Assembly: GCA_002428415.1 (NCBI GenBank)
Contig: DIWI01000066.1
Coordinates: forward strand, 37,498 to 55,809
DNA: 18,312 bases
Direction of reading: 5' to 3'
From: Clostridiaceae bacterium UBA6110
Lineage (GTDB): Bacteria > Bacillota > Clostridia > Clostridiales > Clostridiaceae
Shown here: piece by piece, positions 1 to 6,218 of the stretch
Layout of the letters: the number at the start of each line of letters is the position of its first letter
How positions within the stretch are numbered: the first letter of the stretch is position 1
The notes under the pieces: generated by a model
What the model was told of the DNA's origin: nothing
Database searches by the model: none
What the model saw: the letters and a program-made list of their open reading frames with translations, nothing else
Made by a program: the position numbers and the translations under genes

Positions 1-504
1 GCAATCATGTCAAACCTTCAGCCGACTGAGGCTATCGCAATCGCGGTACCGGTAGGTCTGCTCGGAAGCTACCTGTATTCATTCAGGTTCTTCATAAACA
101 CATTCATCATAAGGCTTACTGACAAATATGCAGAGGCTACAAACGACAAGGGACTTTTCGCATCAGTAATACTCCTGCCGACTCTTGTAAGCTTCGCACT
201 CTTCGTACCTGCACTGTTCGTAGCTCTTTACTATGGAGCACCGGTAATAGCTGACTTCACTGAGACTCTCTCAGGAGGAAAGATATTCCACATACTTAAC
301 GTCGTAGGTGGCGGACTCGCAGCTCTCGGTATAGCACTCATCATAAAGGTAATAGGAAAGACAGAATACCTGGTGTTCTTCCTTCTCGCTTACTTCATGA
401 CTGTAATGCTCAAGCCGCTTGGAATCAACACAGTAACCTACGCGATAGTAGGAGCCATAGTAGCAGTAATATATGCACAGCTTGCACACAAAGCTGAAGC
501 TTAA
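1..504 (+). CDS. PTS mannose-family IIC component (5' partial)
   Basis: This is the C-terminal part of a sugar-translocating membrane subunit of a mannose/fructose/sorbose-family phosphotransferase system. The frame is open from base 1, and the ATG at 7 is probably internal, because the family is normally about 250-270 residues and only 167 codons are present here. The visible part is very hydrophobic, with about four to five membrane segments (for example around the GLLGSYLYSF, ILLPTLVSFALFVPALFV, GGGLAALGIALII and EYLVFFLLAYFMTVML stretches), and ends in a short charged tail (HKAEA). The IID gene follows after 17 nt behind a strong AGGAGG site, and IIA and IIB lie further on, which supports the assignment. 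Family membership is well supported; the substrate cannot be read from the sequence. Confidence 0.85.
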   Translation, partial: AIMSNLQPTEAIAIAVPVGLLGSYLYSFRFFINTFIIRLTDKYAEATNDKGLFASVILLPTLVSFALFVPALFVALYYGAPVIADFTETLSGGKIFHILNVVGGGLAALGIALIIKVIGKTEYLVFFLLAYFMTVMLKPLGINTVTYAIVGAIVAVIYAQLAHKAEA

Positions 505-521
505 CAAGGAGGTAGGAAAAA

Positions 522-1388
522 ATGAGTGAGAATGCAATCAAGAATACAAGCAATGCTCCTGAGTCACTGACCACTGCCGACCTTGGAAAGGCATGGTTCA
601 GATGGTGGTACGCAAATGAAATACCACACAGCTATGACCGTATGATAGCTCCTTCGCTTCTCTGGGCGCTTACGCCTTCCCTGAGGAAGCTCTACAAGGA
701 TCAGGACCAGCTTAGCGAAGCATACATGAGACATACTCAGTTCTACAACACCCAGGCAGTCTGGGGAGGCGGAACGATCCTCGGAATCACTTTGTCACTT
801 GAAGAGGCGAGAGCTAAGGCACTTGCAGCTGGAGACGAGGAGAATGCAGTAAGCGAGGAAGTAATCGAAAATACAAAGATCGGTCTTATGGGACCTCTTG
901 CAGGAATAGGCGATGCGATAGATTCAGGTACAGTCCAGTACATACTTATCGCAATAGCTCTTCCGTGGGCACAGGAAGGAAGCGCTTTGGGAGCATTGTT
1001 CCCATGGGTAGGCTTTGTAGCCCTCACATACATCTATGGCTTCTATTTCACAAAGCTCGGTCACAGCCTCGGACGTGCAGCAGCTTCTGAAATAGTTGGA
1101 GGAAAGTCCATAAGGAAGATCCTCGACACACTTTCAATCCTTGGTCTGTTCATGATGGGAGTTCTTGCAGCTTCGTACGTAAAGGTTTCTACAGGCTTCA
1201 AGTGGACTATTTCCGGCAAGGAGTTCATACTCCAGGAGATCCTCGATAAAATACTTCCAGGCCTTCTGCCTTTCATAACAGTACTTGGTGTTTACCTGTA
1301 CTTCACAAAGAAGGGACTCAAGGTAACTCAGGCGATGGTAGGACTCTCAGTAATACTGGGTGTGCTTGCAGCCATAGGACTTCTGTAA
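522..1388 (+). CDS. PTS mannose-family IID component
   Basis: This full-length subunit (288 aa) pairs with IIC to form the membrane permease of a mannose-class PTS. Its start is an ATG 8 nt after AGGAGG (508-513). The N-terminal third is soluble and shows family features: the FRWWYANEIPHSYDRM region, MRHTQFYNTQ around residues 69-78, and the GLMGPLAGIGDAIDSGT stretch around 121-137, which is typical of EIID. Membrane segments follow in the C-terminal half (YILIAIALPWA, ILGLFMMGVLAASYV, LLPFITVLGVYLYFT, AMVGLSVILGVLAAIGLL). It is translated directly after IIC and separated from IIA by an unusually long, structured gap. The substrate is unknown. Confidence 0.93.
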   Translation: MSENAIKNTSNAPESLTTADLGKAWFRWWYANEIPHSYDRMIAPSLLWALTPSLRKLYKDQDQLSEAYMRHTQFYNTQAVWGGGTILGITLSLEEARAKALAAGDEENAVSEEVIENTKIGLMGPLAGIGDAIDSGTVQYILIAIALPWAQEGSALGALFPWVGFVALTYIYGFYFTKLGHSLGRAAASEIVGGKSIRKILDTLSILGLFMMGVLAASYVKVSTGFKWTISGKEFILQEILDKILPGLLPFITVLGVYLYFTKKGLKVTQAMVGLSVILGVLAAIGLL

Positions 1389-1565
1389 TAAAATGGAGCT
1401 ACGGAGGATTCTTCCTTCGGACCTCTGATATGACCTGATTGTCTCTCATCTTTGGTTTGACTCAAACGAACGGATTGGATCAAAGGTGGGAGACTTCAAT
1501 TTAATTACCGGTATTGATATACCTGAATCAAATGCCTTCGGGCGCAATAACATATGAGGTGAAAA
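1389..1565 (+). promoter_or_regulatory. Hairpin-rich intercistronic RNA between IID and IIA
   Basis: This 177-nt non-coding gap can form at least five helices in series when read as RNA. (1) 1402-1408 with 1413-1419, 7 bp with one G-U and a UUCU loop. (2) A 14-bp stem of 1441-1454 with 1481-1494, including two G-U pairs, which encloses (3) a small hairpin GTTTG/CAAAC (1455-1459 with 1463-1467). (4) GGTAT/ATACC (1510-1514 with 1519-1523). (5) TGCC-TTCG-GGCG (1533-1544), a UUCG-capped hairpin just ahead of the IIA ribosome site GAGGTGA (1556-1562). None is followed by a T-run, so these are not ordinary terminators. The tolerated G-U pairs in the long stem suggest that pairing is kept. I do not recognise it as a known riboswitch class. 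It could be a processing or stability element that sets IIA/IIB levels apart from IIC/IID, or a regulatory RNA. Confidence 0.55.
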
Positions 1566-1958
1566 ATGAGCAACAAAGCATTATTGGTTATTACTCACGG
1601 CAATTTTGGTATTGAACTTGTAAAGAGTGTCGAGATGATCATGGGAGAACAGGAAGATGTCAACGCACTGGGACTTAATCCTGGAGAAAGCGTGGAGGAC
1701 CTGAGGGAATCTGCTGACAGGATCGTGGAAGCAAACAAGGAAGCCGGCAAAGAAACCATAATCCTTGTTGACATTCTGGGTGGAAGCCCTTCGAACGTTG
1801 CCCTGTATCTGATGAAGAAACACGGCATAAAGCTCGTTACCGGAGTTAACATGTACATGCTTATCGAGATGTTCTCACAGAAGGACTCAGTTGAAACAGC
1901 AGATGAACTTTGTGATATAATGATTGAAACAGCTACAGAGAACATCAAGAAGTTTTAG
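1566..1958 (+). CDS. PTS mannose-family IIA component
   Basis: This small cytosolic phosphocarrier (130 aa) of the mannose-type PTS accepts phosphate from HPr and passes it to IIB. The N-terminus LLVITHGNFG places the expected phosphorylated histidine at His11, followed by a Rossmann-like alternating fold (ETIILVDILGGSPSNVA around residues 62-79 is a typical EIIA-Man signature, as is KLVTGVNMYML). The ATG is preceded by GAGGTGA at 1556-1562. In many species IIA and IIB are fused; here they are separate genes, and they come after IIC and IID instead of before them. The gap to IIB is short (51 nt), so IIA and IIB are likely co-translated from the same message. Confidence 0.93.
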   Translation: MSNKALLVITHGNFGIELVKSVEMIMGEQEDVNALGLNPGESVEDLRESADRIVEANKEAGKETIILVDILGGSPSNVALYLMKKHGIKLVTGVNMYMLIEMFSQKDSVETADELCDIMIETATENIKKF

Positions 1959-2009
1959 CTTTGAAACCAATTGAATTGATATAAAATATTTGAAAGGAAA
2001 GTGATCTCA

Positions 2010-2498
2010 ATGGGAGAAATCGTACTTGTAAGAGTAGACGACAGGCTCATCCACGGTCAGGTAATGACAAAGTGGTCAAGAGGAATGAACACGAATGCGC
2101 TTTTCGTAGTTGACAATGCGACAGCAAAGGATCCGTTCATGAAGGACATCTATACAATGTCATCTTCAAGCTCAGGAATGACAATAAAGGTATTTTCTGA
2201 GGATGAGGTATTGGAGTACTGGACAAATACAGGCTTTGAGAAATTCAATGCGATACTGCTTTTCAAGACCATAGCGGCAGTTGAATCTGTAATCGAGAAG
2301 GGACTTCCTGTCAAGAGGCTTAATCTTGGCGGAATAGCAAAGAAGGCGGATTCAAAATTCGTAATCCCGACAGTGGCTGTAAAGCCTTCTGATGTGGAAC
2401 TTCTCAAGAAGCTCGATGAAAAGGGAGTGGACATATTCTTCCAGACGGTACCGGATACAAAGTCCGTTACATTCAAGGATGCTTTAAAGTCCCTGTAA
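2010..2498 (+). CDS. PTS mannose-family IIB component
   Basis: This is the cytosolic subunit that receives phosphate from IIA and transfers it to the incoming sugar. I chose the ATG at 2010 (162 aa) over the in-frame GTG at 2001. The AAAGGA site (1993-1998) is 11 nt from the ATG but only 2 nt from the GTG, and the ATG start puts the active histidine of RVDDRLIHGQV at position 15, where the family has it. Other family features are the VVDNATAKDPF region and the KRLNLGGIAKK segment around residues 103-113. The length matches EIIB of the mannose/sorbose class. It closes the PTS part of the operon, and an intrinsic terminator follows 18 nt after the stop. Confidence 0.93.
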   Translation: MGEIVLVRVDDRLIHGQVMTKWSRGMNTNALFVVDNATAKDPFMKDIYTMSSSSSGMTIKVFSEDEVLEYWTNTGFEKFNAILLFKTIAAVESVIEKGLPVKRLNLGGIAKKADSKFVIPTVAVKPSDVELLKKLDEKGVDIFFQTVPDTKSVTFKDALKSL

Positions 2499-2516
2499 TA
2501 TCAGATGGTTGTGCAT

Positions 2517-2557
2517 GGGAGACGAAGGTCTCCCTTGTTTTTTCGCAAAAAACAAGG
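2517..2557 (+). terminator. Terminator with overlapping alternative hairpin
   Basis: GGGAGAC (2517-2523) pairs with GTCTCCC (2528-2534) around a GAAG loop and is followed by TTGTTTTTT, giving an intrinsic terminator after IIB. A second perfect 11-bp hairpin, 2533-2543 with 2547-2557 (loop CGC), uses the last two stem bases and the whole T-run of the first. The two structures therefore overlap at 2533-2534 and cannot both form completely. The dehydrogenase gene starts 25 nt further on with no clear promoter in between, so partial read-through is likely. Confidence 0.75.
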
Positions 2558-2582
2558 ATACATAAGAAAGTGAAGGTGCAAA

Positions 2583-3536
2583 ATGAGTAAAAAAGTTCTT
2601 GTTACTCCAAGGTCGTTCGGCAAGACAAGCAGGATCCCTTTTGAGATGCTTGAGAAGCTTGGCTATGAAGTCATAGTGAATAAGACCGGAAAGCAGCTTA
2701 ATGAGGAGGAGCTGATAGAAGCCGTCAAGGATATAGACGGACTGATTGTCGGACTTGATCCGGTTACTGACAAGGTTTTGAGAGCTGCCAGGAATCTAAA
2801 GGTAGTTTCCAAGTATGGAGTCGGAACCGACAACATCGACAAGGCATCTGCAAAGGAGCATGGGATTGCGGTCACGTATACTCCCGGCGCTAACAATGAA
2901 TCAGTTGCAGATTTCGCTTTTTCACTTATGCTCGGTTCAGCCAGAAGCGTTGGAAAGCTGGATGCAGTAGTCAGAAGTGGCAAATGGGAAAAGATCATAG
3001 GAACTGAAGTCTATGGCAAGACCATCGGAATAATAGGTACGGGTGCTATTGGTAAAGGCGTTGCGAAAAGGGCCACAGGCTTCGATATGAACGTGCTTGC
3101 CTTCGACATATATCCTGACCAGGCCTTTGCTGACAAGATCGGGATGAAATATGTGGACAAGGAGACCCTTCTTAAGGAAGCTGACTTCATATCCCTCCAT
3201 GTACCTTTGACAAAGGAGATGCATCATTTCATCGGCAAGAATGAGTTTGCGCTTATGAAGAAGACGGCATTCATCATAAATACCTCCAGAGGCGGGATAG
3301 TGAATGAATCAGAGCTCTATGATGCGCTGAAGGACAATGTCATTGCAGGAGCTGCCCTCGATGTCTTCGAGGTTGAGCCACCTGTAGGAAACAGACTGCT
3401 TGAGCTTGACAACATTCTTCTTGCTCCTCATTGCGGCGCATCGACAACCGATGCTACCGACAGGATGGGAGTGATGGCGGTAGAAGGACTTGCAAGCATA
3501 CTTGAAGGCGGAGAACCAAAGTACCTTGCAAGGTAA
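2583..3536 (+). CDS. D-isomer-specific 2-hydroxyacid dehydrogenase
   Basis: This NAD-dependent dehydrogenase (317 aa) of the phosphoglycerate/hydroxypyruvate/D-lactate dehydrogenase superfamily interconverts a D-2-hydroxyacid and a 2-oxoacid. The N-terminal substrate domain includes SKYGVGTDNIDKASA (76-90). The nucleotide fold carries IGIIGTGAIGKGVA with the glycine motif at 152-157 and Asp175 at the end of the second strand, which points to NAD rather than NADP. Catalytic residues are present: Arg236 (NTSRGG), Glu265 (DVFEVEPP) and His283 (APHCGAST). The length fits the short class without a C-terminal ACT domain, so it is probably not a regulated SerA. It follows the PTS genes and precedes a sugar-phosphatase-like HAD gene, so it may act on a sugar-acid derivative of the imported substrate; that is inference. 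The start ATG follows a GAAGGTG site. Confidence 0.9.
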   Translation: MSKKVLVTPRSFGKTSRIPFEMLEKLGYEVIVNKTGKQLNEEELIEAVKDIDGLIVGLDPVTDKVLRAARNLKVVSKYGVGTDNIDKASAKEHGIAVTYTPGANNESVADFAFSLMLGSARSVGKLDAVVRSGKWEKIIGTEVYGKTIGIIGTGAIGKGVAKRATGFDMNVLAFDIYPDQAFADKIGMKYVDKETLLKEADFISLHVPLTKEMHHFIGKNEFALMKKTAFIINTSRGGIVNESELYDALKDNVIAGAALDVFEVEPPVGNRLLELDNILLAPHCGASTTDATDRMGVMAVEGLASILEGGEPKYLAR

Positions 3537-3561
3537 AGAACCAAAAAGTCAGGAGGAACAT

Positions 3562-4365
3562 ATGGTATTGGACAGGGAAGCGCTTGACAGGGTAAGGCTC
3601 GTCGCACTGGATATCGACGGGACTCTCATTGATGATGACCTTGAGGTCTCAGAAAATGCTGTATCAGCGATAAATGGACTAATTAAGAGAGGCATACGTG
3701 TGGCTCTTGTATCCGGAAGGACCTGGAAGGCGGCAGAACATATCAGGCAAAAGCTGGGAGTTGAGATTCCTGTTGTCTGCTACAACGGCGCAAAGGTAGT
3801 CATACCTGCAATCGACCATGACTTCACAACGAAGATTCCGCTTGCTGAAGCAAGGAAGATTATTGCCTACGGAGAAGAGAGGGAACTATATACCAAGATG
3901 TATATTGACGATGTTCTCCATATCAAAGAGCCTGATGAGAAGTCCCTTGCCTTCTGCAGGAATTCCCACATCGACTACAAGGTAGTGGGTAAGCTGAGTG
4001 AAAACGTGCATGAAGATGTCAACATGATCGTAGTCTATTATAAGGAAGACCACTATGGGGTCATTGATGAGAAGCTCAGGGAAATCGATGTGACAGTAAC
4101 AACGTCGATATCCAACTCAATCGACGTGATTCCAAAGGGGATTTCAAAGGAACGCGGACTAAGGCTTGTTGCAGAGCACTTAGGGATAAAGAGCAGCGAG
4201 ATACTCGCCATGGGCAACAGCCTGAACGATATCGAGATGCTTAGGTATGCCGGTATAGGCATTGCCATGAAGAACGGGGATGTAAGCCTTCTTTCCAAAT
4301 GGAGCAATGTGTCTGAACATACGAACAACGAGGACGGAGTTTATCACGTGTTGAAACTTCTTTGA
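3562..4365 (+). CDS. Cof-type HAD-superfamily hydrolase
   Basis: This is a magnesium-dependent phosphatase of the Cof/YidA subfamily of HAD hydrolases (267 aa), usually acting on sugar phosphates or small phosphorylated metabolites. I chose the ATG at 3562 because AGGAGGA (3551-3557) precedes it and the family length fits; an earlier in-frame ATG at 3490 lies inside the dehydrogenase gene. Motif I is LVALDIDGTL with nucleophile Asp17 and acid Asp19, motif II VALVSGRTW, the motif III lysine is in IPKGISKERGL, and motif IV is AMGNSLNDIEML. In motif IV the usual first aspartate (GDxxND) is asparagine, a mild oddity. A C2-type cap lies between motifs II and III. The gene sits 25 nt after the dehydrogenase and is probably in the same transcript. 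The substrate is unknown. Confidence 0.9.
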   Translation: MVLDREALDRVRLVALDIDGTLIDDDLEVSENAVSAINGLIKRGIRVALVSGRTWKAAEHIRQKLGVEIPVVCYNGAKVVIPAIDHDFTTKIPLAEARKIIAYGEERELYTKMYIDDVLHIKEPDEKSLAFCRNSHIDYKVVGKLSENVHEDVNMIVVYYKEDHYGVIDEKLREIDVTVTTSISNSIDVIPKGISKERGLRLVAEHLGIKSSEILAMGNSLNDIEMLRYAGIGIAMKNGDVSLLSKWSNVSEHTNNEDGVYHVLKLL

Positions 4366-4367
4366 CG

Positions 4368-4400
4368 AGGAGCAGGGGAAACCCTGCTCCTTGCTGCTTT
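4368..4400 (+). terminator. Intrinsic terminator after HAD gene
   Basis: AGGAGCAGGG (4368-4377) pairs perfectly with CCCTGCTCCT (4382-4391) across a GAAA tetraloop. The following tract (TTGCTGCTTTCG) is only moderately T-rich, so termination may be incomplete, but the 10-bp GC-rich stem placed 3 nt after the HAD stop codon makes a terminator the simplest reading. Confidence 0.75.
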
Positions 4401-4439
4401 CGTCCACTTGACTGCTTTTAGTGCAATGGAAGTGCCATT

Positions 4440-4450
4440 TGGTATATAAT
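4440..4450 (+). promoter_or_regulatory. Candidate extended -10 promoter for the ABC genes
   Basis: TGGTATATAAT (4440-4450) contains both an extended -10 (TG-G-TATATA) and TATAAT, about 38 nt before the first ABC gene. A TTGACT at 4408-4413 is too far away (31-nt spacer) to be its -35. A short inverted repeat AATGG/CCATT (4425-4429 with 4435-4439) lies where a -35 would sit and could be a repressor site. Confidence 0.4.
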
Positions 4451-4487
4451 CGAGTTGTTTGGAATATTTTGCTTCAGGCGGTGTGTA

Positions 4488-6218
4488 ATGGGATATTTGG
4501 GAAAGTACTTCAGGAGACATTACAGGATGTTCTTCCTGGCGATAATCATATTGATGCTTGAGACGGCAGCGGACCTTACGCAGCCTTATCTCATGTCGTC
4601 CCTGGTAGATGATGGGGTGCTTAAGAACGACCTTATGCATATATACAGGCAGGGTGGCCTGATGCTTATGCTTACCGCCATAGGGGCTGTTTTCGCTTTT
4701 TCAAGGAACATAATATCAAACACTGTAGCTTCTGAATTCGCAAAGGACCTGAGGAGAGACATGTTTGCAAAGATCCAGGGCTTTTCCATGGAAGAGATGG
4801 ACAGCTTCAGCAGAGGGTCTCTTGTGACGAGGCTTACCAGCGATGTAACCCAGATGCAGAATTTTGCTGGCGGTATGATGAGGATATTCGTCAAGGCGCC
4901 GATGATTTTCCTCGGCAGCCTGTTCATGACATGGAGACTTGACCGCAGGCTTGCGATGGTAGTCACTGCAGTCATACCTATAGTCGTATTTCTGATGTAC
5001 CTGAATGTGAGGATAGGATATCCGCTGTTTAGAAGGATGCAGACATCCCTGGACGTTGTGAATGATCACGTGCGGGAATATCTTTCAGGCGTGAGGGTAG
5101 TAAAGTCCTATGGAAGCGAAGCTGCTGAAAAAAGGGCCTTTGACGGTGCAAGCGGGAAACTGGCAGATGACAGCGAGAAAGCCATGCGCACAATGTCCTT
5201 CTTCAGTCCCATGATCGCCCTTGTACTTAACCTTTCCCTTGCAGCAATCCTGTATCTCGGAGGAATGTTCCACTCCAAAGGAGAGATAATGCCGGGACAG
5301 CTGATGGCAATGGTAAACTACATGACCCAGCTTTTATTCAGTATCCATATGATCGGGAACATATTCAACGTATTTGTGAGGGCGAAGGCATCCCATGAGA
5401 GGATAGACGAGGTATTTAGTTCGGCAGGAAGTGAAAAGGACGGGGAATATGAGCTTGAGGGTCAGGTAAGCTCTCTTTCGTTCAATGGAGTATCCTTCTC
5501 GTATCCTGAGGGCTCTGGGATATGCGCGATACAGGACATCAGCTTTACCGTCAGATCCGGTGAGACCCTTGGGATAATAGGATCGACGGGATCTGGAAAG
5601 ACTACTGTTGCAAACCTTTTACTGAGACTCTATGACACTGAAGAAGGCACCATACGCCTGTCCGATATTGACATCAAATCGATCAGGCTATCGTCGCTGC
5701 GCAGAAAAATCGCAGCAGTCCCTCAGAGGCCTGTACTTTTCAGCGGTACGGTCAGGGAGAACATGCTCTGGGGAAAAAGTGATGCTGATGACGAAGAGAT
5801 AAGGAAGGCGCTTGGCCTGGCAGATGCCATCGGATTCGTAGATTCGTCAAATGAGGGGCTGGACACCAGGGTTGGAAGAGGGGGCATGACCCTCTCCGGG
5901 GGCCAGAAGCAAAGGATATCTCTTGCAAGAGCTCTTATCAGGAGACCTGACATATTGATTCTTGATGACTCTTTCAGCAAGGTTGATGCTGTAACAGAGT
6001 CGAGAATAAGGGAATCGCTGAAGTCTGAATCTGAAGACTTGATCACCATTCTGATAGCACAGAAGATAACTTCAGTAATGAGCTGCGATAGGATCCTCGT
6101 CCTTGACAAGGGTATTTCTGTCGGACTGGGGACACATAGGGAACTTCTGGCTGAATCCATGGAATACAGGGAGATATACAGGTCCCAGATAGGTGAGGTG
6201 GAAGATGGCGCAAGATAA
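4488..6218 (+). CDS. ABC exporter half-transporter, degenerate-site subunit
   Basis: This 576-aa half-transporter has an N-terminal six-helix membrane domain (about residues 10-300) and a C-terminal ATPase domain. The ATG at 4488 follows AGGCGG and starts with MGYLGKYFRRHYR; a TTG start at 4455 would add 11 poorly fitting residues. Seen motifs: Walker A GSTGSGKT (365-372), Q-loop PQRPVLF, a canonical LSGGQ signature (469-473), and Walker B LILDD with Asp494 in place of the catalytic glutamate. The switch histidine is glutamine (IAQKITS, Gln525), and the D-loop reads SKVD. These changes mark the non-hydrolysing ATP site of heterodimeric exporters such as TM287/288 and BmrCD. It overlaps the next gene by 14 nt, so the two are translationally coupled and very likely form one heterodimer. 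The cargo (drug, lipid or peptide) cannot be told. Confidence 0.92.
   Translation: MGYLGKYFRRHYRMFFLAIIILMLETAADLTQPYLMSSLVDDGVLKNDLMHIYRQGGLMLMLTAIGAVFAFSRNIISNTVASEFAKDLRRDMFAKIQGFSMEEMDSFSRGSLVTRLTSDVTQMQNFAGGMMRIFVKAPMIFLGSLFMTWRLDRRLAMVVTAVIPIVVFLMYLNVRIGYPLFRRMQTSLDVVNDHVREYLSGVRVVKSYGSEAAEKRAFDGASGKLADDSEKAMRTMSFFSPMIALVLNLSLAAILYLGGMFHSKGEIMPGQLMAMVNYMTQLLFSIHMIGNIFNVFVRAKASHERIDEVFSSAGSEKDGEYELEGQVSSLSFNGVSFSYPEGSGICAIQDISFTVRSGETLGIIGSTGSGKTTVANLLLRLYDTEEGTIRLSDIDIKSIRLSSLRRKIAAVPQRPVLFSGTVRENMLWGKSDADDEEIRKALGLADAIGFVDSSNEGLDTRVGRGGMTLSGGQKQRISLARALIRRPDILILDDSFSKVDAVTESRIRESLKSESEDLITILIAQKITSVMSCDRILVLDKGISVGLGTHRELLAESMEYREIYRSQIGEVEDGAR

Noticed and set aside
271..537. Open frame of 88 codons on the - strand across the IIC end
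   Set aside because: It is antisense to a well-supported PTS gene, has a Tyr/Cys/Ser-rich shadow composition and no ribosome site.
4408..4450. TTGACT with TATAAT as a paired -35/-10 promoter
   Set aside because: The spacer is 31 nt, far beyond the usual 16-18; only the -10 part is kept as a candidate.
4455..4487. Longer N-terminus for the first ABC gene starting at TTG
   Set aside because: The added 11 residues do not look like an ABC N-terminus and overlap the promoter-proximal region; the ATG at 4488 has the better ribosome site.
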